Source: Teredinibacter franksiae
GTDB taxonomy: Bacteria > Pseudomonadota > Gammaproteobacteria > Pseudomonadales > Cellvibrionaceae
Direction: 5' to 3'
DNA: 64,000 nt
Assembly: GCF_014218805.1 (NCBI RefSeq)
Contig: NZ_JACJUV010000001.1
Coordinates: forward strand, 1,686,501 to 1,750,500
A program made the position numbers and the translations under genes. The notes beneath the pieces are model-generated. The model made no database searches, was not told where the DNA came from, and saw only the letters and a program-made list of their open reading frames with translations. Below are positions 1 through 8,889 of the stretch, one piece after another (position 1 is the stretch's first letter; each line of letters opens with the position of its first letter).

Positions 1-335
1 AAGATAACGGCTGGCTGGCGATTTTACGCGAAGCCAACGCAGGCCCTGCAATTGAATATACACACCCGAATTATGCAGGTACTATTGGCTTGATCATGCC
101 TTACAGTAAAAATTTCTGTGCGAGCTGCAACCGATTACGCATATCCAGCCACGGCAACATGCACTTGTGCTTGTTTGCAGAAGAGCACCACAAACTTCGC
201 CCTCACCTAATAAATGAAGATACAGAACAGCTCGCCAAGCGTATTCGCGAACTGTTGCAACATAAAGGTGCCGCCCACAGCCTACAACAAGGCAACAGCG
301 GCTCAACCCAACACCTCGCTATGATAGGCGGGTAA
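1..335 (+). CDS. moaA: GTP 3',8-cyclase MoaA, C-terminal part (5' end outside window)
   Basis: This is the last ~110 codons of a radical-SAM enzyme that converts GTP to the cyclic intermediate of molybdenum cofactor synthesis. The reading frame is open from base 3 and stops at 333-335. The visible part holds the C-terminal iron-sulfur cluster signature: a CxxC followed at once by NRLR, then a third Cys in CLF about 14 residues on (bases ~118-175). In MoaA this second 4Fe-4S cluster binds the GTP substrate. The N-terminal CxxxCxxC radical-SAM motif must lie left of base 1. It is followed 18 bp later by moaB, so the two probably form one transcript. Identification is firm from the cluster motif. 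Confidence 0.92.
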   Translation, partial: DNGWLAILREANAGPAIEYTHPNYAGTIGLIMPYSKNFCASCNRLRISSHGNMHLCLFAEEHHKLRPHLINEDTEQLAKRIRELLQHKGAAHSLQQGNSGSTQHLAMIGG

Positions 336-353
336 GTGTAGTAGGAAAATACT

Positions 354-890
354 ATGGGAAAACTGGTTACTCAAGAATTAATATCGCTCAATATCGCTGT
401 TCTTACCGTATCCGATACGCGCGATACAACAACCGATACATCGGGCCAAAGCCTTGTCGATGGGCTAACGGAGTACGGTCATACCCTGGTGGAAAAAATT
501 ATAGTTAAAGACGATGTTTACACCATACGCGCCGCAGTATCCAATTGGATAGCCGATGATAGTACACAAGTTATTCTGATTACCGGCGGCACCGGTTTTA
601 CCTCGCGAGACAGTACGCCAGAGGCGGTAATACCGTTATTGGATAAAATAGTAGAAGGTTTCGGTGAGCTCTTTCGTCAAATCTCTTTCGACCAAATAGC
701 GACATCCACTATTCAATCTCGCGCACTTGCGGGCTTGGTGAATCGCACGGTTGTTTTTTGTATGCCCGGCAGTACTAACGCCTGTAAAACCGCCTGGAAA
801 GACATCATTAGCAAACAAATTGATAGCCGCCAAGGGCCCTGTAATTTTGTTCCGCACTTGAAGGGTGTTTCGTTCAGTGACTTTCAGTAA
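354..890 (+). CDS. moaB: molybdenum cofactor biosynthesis protein MoaB/MogA-type
   Basis: A 178-residue cytoplasmic protein of the MoaB/MogA fold, which binds molybdopterin and in MogA-type enzymes adenylates it before metal insertion. The TGGTG signature is at residues 77-81 with the conserved Asp86 shortly after, followed by the Pro-Glu-Ala stretch usual for the family. Length matches MoaB. It sits directly after moaA, which supports a cofactor role. Sequence alone does not separate an active adenylyltransferase from the inactive E. coli-type MoaB, so the general family name is given. A convergent hairpin terminator lies just after the stop. Confidence 0.92.
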   Translation: MGKLVTQELISLNIAVLTVSDTRDTTTDTSGQSLVDGLTEYGHTLVEKIIVKDDVYTIRAAVSNWIADDSTQVILITGGTGFTSRDSTPEAVIPLLDKIVEGFGELFRQISFDQIATSTIQSRALAGLVNRTVVFCMPGSTNACKTAWKDIISKQIDSRQGPCNFVPHLKGVSFSDFQ

Positions 891-893
891 AAC

Positions 894-928
894 GGTGTAA
901 CGGCGGGACATTACCCCGCCGTTACACC
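894..928. terminator. convergent hairpin terminator between moaB and GH43 gene
   Basis: A perfect 14-bp inverted repeat (894-907 with 915-928) encloses a 7-base loop and is followed by an A/T-rich run. It lies between the stop codons of two converging genes, so it probably ends transcription from both sides. Confidence 0.8.
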
Positions 929-937
929 ATTAAAAAC

Positions 938-1930
938 CTATTTTTCGGAAAGTGGCTTCACATTAGTTGAGAAACCTGCCACGCCTTTGTCTGTTCGCCG
1001 AACCTTCTGAATTGTACCGTCACCATTAAAGTAGAGATATTCTGCGGCGCTATGACGCTGCTTTTTCTTACAGCCTGTGTCGGTCGTTGCTAGCCAGCGA
1101 TGATAAAATAGAAGCCACTGCCCTTTATATTCAACAATAGAGTGGTGATTATTACTATTGCTTTCTTCATCCATAAAACTCCCTTTATAGGTCCAGGGGC
1201 CTTTAGGTGATTTAGCCATATAATAGGCCAACATTCGATTATTCTCGGGCATTGTAAAATAGTAATTATCGTTGCGCTTAAACACCCAAGGACCTTCCAT
1301 TTTAGGTTCGTAGCCACCCATATCCATTTTACGGAACTCGCCCTTTATACTCAGTAAATCATCGGCCATTTCTGCTACATAGTAATCTGCATTTTTTCCA
1401 TGAAAGTATAAATAAGCTTTTCCGTCGTCATCTATGAATAAGCTGGGATCGTTGGCATAGGGCTCACGCCATAGCGGGCCGCCGATGGCATCTTTAAAAG
1501 GTCCCGTTGGCGAATCGCTAACCGCAATGCCAATACCCATCCACTTAGTACTGCGCTCCGGGTTTTTTCTATCTTTAAAGCCGCTACCGGCAGGAAAAAC
1601 CAAATAGTATTTCCCGTTTTTATAGGCGGCATCGGGGGCCCAGGCATAATTATCAGCCCAAGAGAGATCGTCTACCGATAAACTAGGGCCGTGATCAACC
1701 CAGCTCACCAAATCTGTGGAAGAGAAGGTGTGCCAGTTTTTCATGTGGAAATCCTCCTGGCATTCTTCATCGTGTGAGGTATAGAGATACATCTTTCCGT
1801 CCTGCCATACGTGGGCAGAGGGATCGGCTGTTCGAATATTACTGCCAAAATTCAGCGGGTTCTGGGCAAAGCATGTACTTACGCCAAACCCCAAAACCAA
1901 TAACAAAAAGTTAAAGCCCACTTTTTTCAT
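938..1930 (-). CDS. secreted glycoside hydrolase family 43 protein
   Basis: A 330-residue five-bladed beta-propeller glycosidase, likely acting on arabinose- or xylose-containing plant polysaccharide. The N-terminus is a clear signal peptide (Lys-Lys start, hydrophobic core, cleavage near residues 20-22), so it is exported. GH43 catalytic residues can be placed: general base Asp36 in the TADPS motif, the pKa-modulating Asp161 in NDPSLF, and general acid Glu212 in MEGPW. The length is that of a single-domain GH43 without a carbohydrate-binding module. It stands alone here, with no neighbouring sugar genes, so substrate (alpha-L-arabinofuranoside, beta-xyloside or arabinan) cannot be fixed. Confidence 0.88.
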   Translation of the reverse strand: MKKVGFNFLLLVLGFGVSTCFAQNPLNFGSNIRTADPSAHVWQDGKMYLYTSHDEECQEDFHMKNWHTFSSTDLVSWVDHGPSLSVDDLSWADNYAWAPDAAYKNGKYYLVFPAGSGFKDRKNPERSTKWMGIGIAVSDSPTGPFKDAIGGPLWREPYANDPSLFIDDDGKAYLYFHGKNADYYVAEMADDLLSIKGEFRKMDMGGYEPKMEGPWVFKRNDNYYFTMPENNRMLAYYMAKSPKGPWTYKGSFMDEESNSNNHHSIVEYKGQWLLFYHRWLATTDTGCKKKQRHSAAEYLYFNGDGTIQKVRRTDKGVAGFSTNVKPLSEK

Positions 1931-2149
1931 TTACCATCCCCACACTTAGAATATTTTATTGGTTCAAAAGCGCCTTGAATTCTATCACACCCATGGAATA
2001 CACCGGAATTACGACCACGCATAGGCACTACCGGCAGCTTTCCCAGCAGCACCACTTTCGATAGTGCAATAAAACTACAACGAATACCGGGATTGAACTT
2101 TCGATTACTGAAATCTGTAGCAACGTTGGTTGCCCTTTATCTTCACACG

Positions 2150-3253
2150 TTAACGCACGGCAACTTTACCGCGTAGTCTTTTTTTGAGGACAATAGAGCC
2201 AATAACAAGGAGTGACAGCAGTATAAAAATGGCGAAAATAAATTTTTGTATTCCTGTTGCGGTAAAACCCATAGCGACTCCATCGCCGCCCATCGATTCG
2301 GCAGAAGCAATGGCTTCTAGGGCGCTGTCGGAGGCCCTATTACCGGAGCTGTGAGCACCAGAAATGTGAGCACCGGAAACCTGAGTGCCGTTTGCGTATG
2401 GCGAACCGCTTCGCTGCGCGCCTCCATTCAAAACAAGCGTCTCCTCTAAAGGCTCATGCTGATCTTTTGGTTTGAGCAGGCCACCGATTACTTCATCTAC
2501 TTGCGCAGCCTCTTGACTGTCGCCGACAGTGTCTGTCGTCTGACTGTTAAATGGCTCTACGCTTTCACCATTCTCGCGTGTGGAGATATTGTCAGCCTCT
2601 AGACTGTCAACAGCGTCTAGTGCGCCTTTACTCAGTGGGGCCAGATCATTCGGCAATCGCTTGGATACATAGTCTCCGTCACCCTCTCTATCTATTCGCA
2701 AGCGATTAGAAATAACCGATCTGGCCTTCGCTAATGATGCAGCTTCATCCAGACGCCTGAGCGGCTCTTGTGACAGCTTACGGTTAATGCGCTGCAGTGC
2801 CATGTCCTCACTGTAGATTTCGCCATTAGCAAAACGTTTAGACAAAATAAATTGCACGCGTTTGTTGTCTTCATTATTCATAAACGCAATTTTGTCGGCA
2901 TACTGCAGCCAAAACTCTCCTACATAAATATGTCTAACTTGCCCTTTACCAAACAACACAACATGAAAGCTAGGCTGGTCGACAGGAAAAACAAGATCCT
3001 CGTAACGATCCGCATATTTTAAAAGTATGGCATACAGCGTAACACCCATGCCGCGTGCAGGCTGCTGAAATGGATTGCCAAGTAAAACCACACGATTGTC
3101 GGTGTTGTACGCCAAATACGTGCGCGTAAGACTATAATCGTAGTAAGGCGTATTCCCGAACGCGTCCAGTTCGGGCATTGCATTCGCTTGGGTGAAGCCA
3201 GCAATAAAAAGCACCAAAAAAATCGCCCAATACCGCTGTGGAGGGTTCATCAC
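2150..3253 (-). CDS. unrecognised exported protein with C-terminal membrane anchor
   Basis: I do not recognise this 367-residue protein. It has a signal-peptide-like N-terminus ending near Ala-Asn-Ala, a folded-looking region to about residue 180, then a long low-complexity acidic and Ser/Gly/His-rich linker (about 195-320) containing imperfect repeats of Gly-Ala/Thr-x-x-Ser-Gly. A single hydrophobic segment (about 335-357) and a short Lys/Arg-rich tail end the protein. This architecture fits a periplasmic domain tethered in the inner membrane, or a protein sorted through its C-terminal helix. It is divergent from the tetrathionate reductase operon, with a 354-bp gap between the starts, but nothing links their functions. 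Confidence 0.75.
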   Translation of the reverse strand: MMNPPQRYWAIFLVLFIAGFTQANAMPELDAFGNTPYYDYSLTRTYLAYNTDNRVVLLGNPFQQPARGMGVTLYAILLKYADRYEDLVFPVDQPSFHVVLFGKGQVRHIYVGEFWLQYADKIAFMNNEDNKRVQFILSKRFANGEIYSEDMALQRINRKLSQEPLRRLDEAASLAKARSVISNRLRIDREGDGDYVSKRLPNDLAPLSKGALDAVDSLEADNISTRENGESVEPFNSQTTDTVGDSQEAAQVDEVIGGLLKPKDQHEPLEETLVLNGGAQRSGSPYANGTQVSGAHISGAHSSGNRASDSALEAIASAESMGGDGVAMGFTATGIQKFIFAIFILLSLLVIGSIVLKKRLRGKVAVR

Positions 3254-3534
3254 GACTCACGCTCGCTTACATTATTTATTGATTTAAACACCTCGAATAT
3301 AACCTAAAATTAGCCCCATACACGTGTCAACGTCTAACTTATGCATATCACTCAAACCTAATACCCGCTAACCATTAAGCATACTGTCTTCCTCAAAACG
3401 TTTATCGATAGATCCTGTTGCACATACTGGCAGCCATACTAGACTCGGACATGTAGAAGGCTGATATCTACCGGTACGCCAGCACCCATAGCCTGTTACT
3501 GCGGTAATAGCACAACACCCGCCCCCAACTGAGG

Positions 3535-3575
3535 TTGATTAAAATCAAGCCAACCCAAAAATATTAGAGTATTCT
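3535..3575 (+). promoter_or_regulatory. FNR/ANR box and -10 element of the octaheme cytochrome operon
   Basis: Bases 3535-3548 read TTGAT-N4-ATCAA, a perfect match to the FNR/ANR consensus. A -10-like TATTCT lies at 3570-3575, placing the FNR dyad centre about 40-42 bases upstream of the predicted start of transcription, the position of class II FNR-activated promoters. The downstream operon encodes respiratory multiheme cytochromes, so anaerobic activation makes sense. The rest of the 354-bp gap (3254-3607) shows nothing else I can name. Confidence 0.75.
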
Positions 3576-3607
3576 AATTAATAGGTTTCGAATATTTTGG
3601 TTACTCC

Positions 3608-5056
3608 ATGAAAAAGCTTCTCACCATGCTCTGGTTACCAGCCGGTATCGTAATACTGCTAGCGGCGCCATTGGTTTTATTTCTTCCTGACCACCCCTTG
3701 CCAACCGCCGACCCCGCGAGTTTTCTCCCCCAGCGCGCAGCCCACGTTGACCACAGCGCGCTAATGCCAGGCCCGTACAGTTCGCCACAAGCGGTTACAG
3801 AACGCTGCTTGGAGTGCCACCAGCAAGCCGGTGACCAAGTGCTGCATTCCTCCCACTGGACTTGGGAGCACGAGGCCGTGCCGATAGAGGGAAGGGCAGA
3901 GCCTGTTAAAGGCGGCAAGAAAAATGTTATTAATAATTTCTGTATTGGCATTGGTGGTAACTGGGAAGGTTGCTCTAGCTGCCATGCGGGCTACGGTTGG
4001 AAAGACAATAACTTCGATTTTTCCAAGCGCAATAACATCGACTGCGTGGTTTGCCACGAGCAAACCGGCACCTATGTGAAGGGTAAAGCCGGTATTCCAG
4101 TGGAGGCGGTAGACCTTACCGCCGTCGCTCAAAGCGTAGCCTCCCCCTCTCGAAGCAACTGCGGAAGCTGCCATTTTGGCGGTGGAGGTGGTGACGCAGT
4201 AAAACACGGAGACCTAGACTCCAGTTTGTATTTCCCCAGTGATGACGTTGATGTGCATATGGGAAAACACAATATGGTCTGCACCGATTGCCACCGCACC
4301 GAAAACCACAATATTAGCGGGCGATCACTAAGCGTTAGCCTCGATAACAGCAATCAAATCGCCTGTACCGATTGCCATGCCAGCAACCAACATAAAGACC
4401 AGCGAATCAACCAACACTCCGCTGCCGTAGCATGCCAAACCTGCCACATACCTGAAGTAGCAACGCGTATAGCCACCAAAACCCACTGGGACTGGAGCCA
4501 GGCGGGTGATGCGAGCAGAACAGAAGGTACCACCTATCAGAAAAAGAAGGGTGAATTTAGTTACACCGAAAACCTTGCGCCAAACTACTTTTGGTATAAC
4601 GGACTGAGCCAACGCTATTTGTACGGCGACAAAATTAATAGCCAAGGCGCTACGGACTTAAATTTCCCTACGGGTGATATTTCCGACAATAAGGCGAAAA
4701 TTTTTCCGTTTAAAGTACACCGTGCAAAACAAATTTACGACCTGAATTTGCAACACCTACTACAACCTAAAACCTACGGCGAAACGGGCTACTGGCAAAC
4801 ATTTGATTGGGACAATGCCGTTCGACAAGGCTCGGAAGCCATTGGCCTAGCCTACAGCGGCGAATACGGTTTTACCGAAACCCGTATGTATTGGCCACAA
4901 ACCCATATGGTACAGGCCGCTCGAAATGCACTGCAATGTCGCGACTGCCACAATGAGTCGGCCAACGATGCCGCTGGCCGCTTAGATTGGCAAGCACTTG
5001 GCTATTTTGGTGACCCCATTCGCTGGGGATCACGCAAATTGGAGACTGAAAAATGA
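3608..5056 (+). CDS. octaheme c-type cytochrome, tetrathionate reductase (OTR) family
   Basis: A 482-residue periplasmic cytochrome with exactly eight CxxCH heme-binding motifs (Cys at residues 67, 122, 146, 185, 225, 253, 276 and 444) and an uncleaved or cleaved N-terminal signal segment (residues ~4-27). The arrangement, and the stretch from 'NNFCIGIGGN' to the second and third hemes, match the octaheme tetrathionate reductase family known from Shewanella, whose members reduce tetrathionate and in vitro also nitrite or hydroxylamine. It overlaps the next gene by 4 bp (ATGA), which encodes its likely electron donor. A perfect FNR box lies upstream. No strong Shine-Dalgarno sequence is seen before the ATG. 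The physiological substrate is inferred. Confidence 0.88.
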   Translation: MKKLLTMLWLPAGIVILLAAPLVLFLPDHPLPTADPASFLPQRAAHVDHSALMPGPYSSPQAVTERCLECHQQAGDQVLHSSHWTWEHEAVPIEGRAEPVKGGKKNVINNFCIGIGGNWEGCSSCHAGYGWKDNNFDFSKRNNIDCVVCHEQTGTYVKGKAGIPVEAVDLTAVAQSVASPSRSNCGSCHFGGGGGDAVKHGDLDSSLYFPSDDVDVHMGKHNMVCTDCHRTENHNISGRSLSVSLDNSNQIACTDCHASNQHKDQRINQHSAAVACQTCHIPEVATRIATKTHWDWSQAGDASRTEGTTYQKKKGEFSYTENLAPNYFWYNGLSQRYLYGDKINSQGATDLNFPTGDISDNKAKIFPFKVHRAKQIYDLNLQHLLQPKTYGETGYWQTFDWDNAVRQGSEAIGLAYSGEYGFTETRMYWPQTHMVQAARNALQCRDCHNESANDAAGRLDWQALGYFGDPIRWGSRKLETEK

Positions 5057-7032
5057 AACGCTATTTTTTAGTTATTCCACTTTTAATGCTGGTGAATTTT
5101 ACTTCTGCGAACCCGTTTCACCCGGATTTTTTACTGCGTACAACCGATGGCGAAATCTGGCAAACCGGAGCGGAGGTTTCCCAGTCACATACCTGCGGAC
5201 AGTGCCATAACAGCGACTTTATTCATCAATCACTGGATAAGCACCATCAATTTCTCCCCGATGATACTGCTCGCGCAGTCAGTCTATTAACTCAGCAGCC
5301 GGCTGCACCTCTCGATACCCAAATTCAGTGTTTGGACTGCCATGCTAACGGTCAGACAATATCACTCACCGAGATAGCCAACGACACCGGTATCATCACT
5401 GCAGATAAACTCACGCTTACCAGCCCCACAAGCGAAGCCTGCGGCAGCTGCCACGGGCTAGTCAATACCGGCCCCAACCCTGTTGAATTTAGTACAGTGC
5501 ATTTGCAGCAATCAATGTTTGGTCTAACAGGGGAAATATTTTCGGGGCAGCTTATCAGTCAGTCGGCGCTCAATATCGCCAACAAAAACCAGTTAAATTT
5601 TAGCTTCGATGCCCACGCCGAACGCGTCGTTTCCTGCACAGATTGCCACAGCTCGGAAAATAACCCCGTTCGCCCGCCCACACAGAATAGCCTACAACAT
5701 TTAAAATTTGACCCGCGTACGCTTTCGCCGCACGACTATTTAAAGCAACCCGACCACAACTTCACCAAGGCATACGCCTGCACAAGTTGCCACGAAATAG
5801 ATAATTCGCATACTTGGCTGCCCTATCAGGCCCAACATTTTTCCAAACTTAGTTGTGAGAGCTGCCATAGCAATTGGATAGCGGCGCCCGCGGCCAAAAG
5901 CGTTAAGCTAGATAACAACCCCGACAAAAACTTAAAAATCAATAACGTAACATATCAATGGCGAGGCCTCGAAAACGAGCTAATTCAAGGCTACTCACCG
6001 CAACTGCTACCTAATGGTAACGGCAAGATTGCGCCCTACAATGTTATTGAAGTTAGCCGCAACGGCGAACAATACACGCTAGCAAAAGCTATACATCACA
6101 ACATTCAAAGCGCACGCGCCACGCAAAACTGCCTGACTTGCCATAATAAAGATTCGGTGCTTAAACCAAACATTAGCTCGGCCCCCATTAATATTTCACT
6201 ACCTGAAAATTATATTCAAAATTCAGCCCCTAACTTGGCCGCCGTGGGCATCTACATTTTAGGTGGCGATACCGTGCCATTGGTGGACTGGTTAGGTATT
6301 GCCCTGTTGCTTCTTACAATTACAGGTGTAACGGGCCACGGCGTTGCCCGCTACCTCGCCCGGCGTAAGCTCGGCGCGCACAAAATTCCGCGTAAACGCG
6401 TATACATGTATAGCTATTATCAACGCCTATGGCATTGGCTTCAGGCTACTGCCATTCTTTTGCTGCTTGCAACCGGAGCGGCTATTCACAAACCCTGGCT
6501 CTTTAGCTGGTTAAGCTTTGCTTACATGGTTGAAATACATAACATCTTGGGTTTCGTGTTATTTACCAATGCAGCGCTTGCGCTTTTTTACCACTTGGCA
6601 AGCGGTGAGATTAAGCAGTTTATTCCCATGCCAGCGGATTTATTCGTGCGTAGCTTTGAGCAAATTCAATTTTATGCCAAAGGCATTTTTCAAAACGCCC
6701 CCCATCCGTTTGCAAAGCATCCTGAATACAAACTTAATCCACTACAAAAAGTCGCCTACTTTGGACTACTCAATGTTTTACTCCCGGCACAAATGCTAAC
6801 CGGGCTACTCATGTGGGGCGCACAAAATTGGCCTGAGTTTTCTAACACCATCGGCGGCCTTAATCTGCTTGGGCCACTACACAGCTTTCTCGCTTGGGCG
6901 TTTGTGGCCTTTCTGATAATGCACATTTACTTAACCACAACCTCCGGCCCCAAAATTCATTCGGGCATTAAAGCCATGATCGATGGCTGGGAAGACATTG
7001 AAATATCCGAAAAAAAAGAGCAATCACCATGA
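5053..7032 (+). CDS. seven-heme cytochrome c fused to a di-heme-type cytochrome b membrane domain
   Basis: A 659-residue two-part redox protein. After a signal peptide, the periplasmic half carries seven CxxCH motifs (Cys at 48, 93, 130, 195, 243, 268 and 360). A membrane half follows, starting with a helix at about 407-425 and a cytochrome b561/PhsC-like domain (about 450-650) with several helices and conserved histidines, including those in LWHWLQ, VEIHNILG, LGPLHSF and LIMHIY. The likely role is to oxidise membrane quinol and pass electrons through its c-hemes to the octaheme cytochrome encoded just upstream (4-bp overlap). It also overlaps the downstream transporter gene by 4 bp. A fusion of these two modules in one chain is compact compared with systems where they are separate subunits. 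Confidence 0.85.
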   Translation: MKRYFLVIPLLMLVNFTSANPFHPDFLLRTTDGEIWQTGAEVSQSHTCGQCHNSDFIHQSLDKHHQFLPDDTARAVSLLTQQPAAPLDTQIQCLDCHANGQTISLTEIANDTGIITADKLTLTSPTSEACGSCHGLVNTGPNPVEFSTVHLQQSMFGLTGEIFSGQLISQSALNIANKNQLNFSFDAHAERVVSCTDCHSSENNPVRPPTQNSLQHLKFDPRTLSPHDYLKQPDHNFTKAYACTSCHEIDNSHTWLPYQAQHFSKLSCESCHSNWIAAPAAKSVKLDNNPDKNLKINNVTYQWRGLENELIQGYSPQLLPNGNGKIAPYNVIEVSRNGEQYTLAKAIHHNIQSARATQNCLTCHNKDSVLKPNISSAPINISLPENYIQNSAPNLAAVGIYILGGDTVPLVDWLGIALLLLTITGVTGHGVARYLARRKLGAHKIPRKRVYMYSYYQRLWHWLQATAILLLLATGAAIHKPWLFSWLSFAYMVEIHNILGFVLFTNAALALFYHLASGEIKQFIPMPADLFVRSFEQIQFYAKGIFQNAPHPFAKHPEYKLNPLQKVAYFGLLNVLLPAQMLTGLLMWGAQNWPEFSNTIGGLNLLGPLHSFLAWAFVAFLIMHIYLTTTSGPKIHSGIKAMIDGWEDIEISEKKEQSP

Positions 7033-7571
7033 ACACGAATCAATACCCCATATCTCCCAGTAGCGGTAAACCCTATTGGAACCCCTATATCGCGGGGATC
7101 GTTCTGGGCATTTTATTGTTTCTAGCTTTCCTTATTACCGGCAACGGTCTAGGCGCTTCTGGCGGATTAAATCGCTTTGTAGTCTACGTACAAGACCTAT
7201 TCTTCTCGCAGCACGTAGACACAACGCCATTCCTCTTAGCGATGGCAGGGGGCGATACCAACCCGCTAGAAAGCTGGATCGTATTTATGGTTTTGGGGGC
7301 GCTTGTCGGTGGTTTTATTTCCGGCTGGCTACGCGGCCGGGTAAAACTCGAAACGAACAAAGGCCCACAGATTAGTACCCGCACTCGCTGGGTATTGGCC
7401 TTTATCGGTGGCGCACTTATGGGCTATGGCGCAAGACTGGCGCGCGGCTGCACTTCGGGCCAAGCACTCAGCGGTGGAGCCACGCTCTCGGTAGGCAGTT
7501 GGGTTTTTATGCTAGCGGTTTTCGCTGGCGCCTACGTGCTGGCCTGGACCTTTAGAAAAACCTGGAACTAG
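7029..7571 (+). CDS. YeeE/YedE family sulfur-compound transporter (first half-type)
   Basis: A 180-residue membrane protein with about four to five hydrophobic segments and the family signature ARGCTSGQALSGGA with Cys141. YeeE/YedE proteins such as TsuA import thiosulfate by relay through conserved cysteines. At 180 residues this is a short, half-size member, which typically works with a second partner, here the next gene. It overlaps the cytochrome gene by 4 bp and is spaced 12 bp from the following gene, so all four are one operon. Import of thiosulfate, or handling of the product of tetrathionate reduction, is the inference. Confidence 0.87.
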   Translation: MNTNQYPISPSSGKPYWNPYIAGIVLGILLFLAFLITGNGLGASGGLNRFVVYVQDLFFSQHVDTTPFLLAMAGGDTNPLESWIVFMVLGALVGGFISGWLRGRVKLETNKGPQISTRTRWVLAFIGGALMGYGARLARGCTSGQALSGGATLSVGSWVFMLAVFAGAYVLAWTFRKTWN

Positions 7572-7583
7572 GAAATAGCCGCC

Positions 7584-8810
7584 ATGACAGATTTCCCGAT
7601 GAATATAGTCTCAGAATTTGGCCCGAGTATGGGGTACTTTATTTACGCACTTATTGGACTGTTTTTTGGTTTTGTTTTGGAGAGTGCCGGCTTCGGTAAT
7701 TCTCGAAAACTGGCTGCACAGTTCTACTTTAAAGAACTTACCGTTTTTAAAGTGATGTTCACCGCCATTGTGGTTGCCATGGTGCTAATTTTTTTCTGCA
7801 GTGCCATTGGCCTACTCGACTACCAATTACTATGGGTTAACCCAACCTATCTATGGCCCGGTATTGCGGGTGGTTTTATCATGGGTGTTGGTTTTATTGT
7901 AGGCGGATTTTGCCCCGGAACCTCATTGGTCGCAGCGGCAACGTTAAAGTTGGATGGCCTTTTTTTTGTCTTCGGTGCACTTTTTGGTATCCTAATATTC
8001 GGTGACACAGTCGATTTTTACTCGACCTTTTTTCATGGCAGTTTTTACGACCGCATTACCCTCCCCGATATTCTTGGCATAAGCTATGGCGTTACGGTAC
8101 TGCTCATAGTTCTTCTTGCTCTCCTCATGTTTTGGGGCGCCGATTGGATTGAACATACTTTTTCACACTTTCCTAAACCCCCACAATGGCGCATGCCAGC
8201 TGCGGCTGCAATTGTAGCACTGGCTATTGCAACACTTATGTTAGGGCAACCAACGCTAGAGGATCGCTGGCAGAGAATTGCAGCCATTGCACAGCCGAGA
8301 ATCGATGCGCGTGAAATTTACGCATCACCACTAGAAGTTGCAACGCTGCAAAAAGATCGCAAGCTAAAAGTGCGTATTCTCGACATTCGCCTTGAGTCGG
8401 ATTTCAATAGATTTCATATTCGCGATGCTGAACATACCAGCACCAGCAATGTTGAACAACTCGCGCAAGCACTCATAGGGCAGCCTCCTAACACCGTTAA
8501 TATTATTACCGGCAATGATGAAATTGCCGCAACCGAAACGTGGAAACAACTTAGGGCCGCTGGGGTACCTAGCCTGTATGTCTTGGAAGGCGGTGTTAAC
8601 GGATGGCTGCAAACCTTTGCGCCTCCCGGCCAGCTACAATCACATAGTTTACTCACACCGGCCGGAGAGCCACTACGATTTACATTCGAGCGGGCAATGG
8701 GCAGCCGCTACCCAATGGCTAGCCCCAATTTAGCCGCTTACCCCGAACTTACAAATACAAAAGTTAAGCTTGAAATAAAGCGAGCGCCGGCCGGAGGTGG
8801 ATGCGGCTAA
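7584..8810 (+). CDS. YeeE/YedE family transporter fused to a rhodanese-like domain
   Basis: A 408-residue protein. Residues ~1-215 form a YeeE/YedE membrane domain with the signature GGFCPGTS (Cys110). Residues ~255-350 form a cytoplasmic or periplasmic rhodanese-like domain recognisable from ILDIR near its start and EGGVNGW near its end. The expected active-site loop cysteine of rhodanese is missing: the corresponding loop reads IITGNDEIA. The extreme C-terminus is Gly-Gly-Gly-Cys-Gly (Cys407), a possible substitute sulfur-carrying thiol on a flexible tail. Last gene of the FNR-box operon. Family assignment is secure; sulfur transfer by Cys407 is speculation. Confidence 0.85.
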   Translation: MTDFPMNIVSEFGPSMGYFIYALIGLFFGFVLESAGFGNSRKLAAQFYFKELTVFKVMFTAIVVAMVLIFFCSAIGLLDYQLLWVNPTYLWPGIAGGFIMGVGFIVGGFCPGTSLVAAATLKLDGLFFVFGALFGILIFGDTVDFYSTFFHGSFYDRITLPDILGISYGVTVLLIVLLALLMFWGADWIEHTFSHFPKPPQWRMPAAAAIVALAIATLMLGQPTLEDRWQRIAAIAQPRIDAREIYASPLEVATLQKDRKLKVRILDIRLESDFNRFHIRDAEHTSTSNVEQLAQALIGQPPNTVNIITGNDEIAATETWKQLRAAGVPSLYVLEGGVNGWLQTFAPPGQLQSHSLLTPAGEPLRFTFERAMGSRYPMASPNLAAYPELTNTKVKLEIKRAPAGGGCG

Positions 8811-8853
8811 TAAAACCGCAGAAGAAATTAAAATATCCGTTGCAGGGAAAATG

Positions 8854-8876
8854 CGGGTGGCCGAAAAAGCCACCCG
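8854..8876. terminator. hairpin between converging operons
   Basis: An 8-bp perfect inverted repeat (8854-8861 with 8869-8876) lies between the end of the sulfur operon and the end of the convergent gene at 8890. It has no downstream T run, so it may act only as a transcript-end stabiliser. Confidence 0.5.
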
Positions 8877-8889
8877 GGAGAGTCACTAT

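Noticed and set aside
636..911. 91-codon frame antisense to moaB
   Set aside because: Fully inside moaB on the other strand and without family features.
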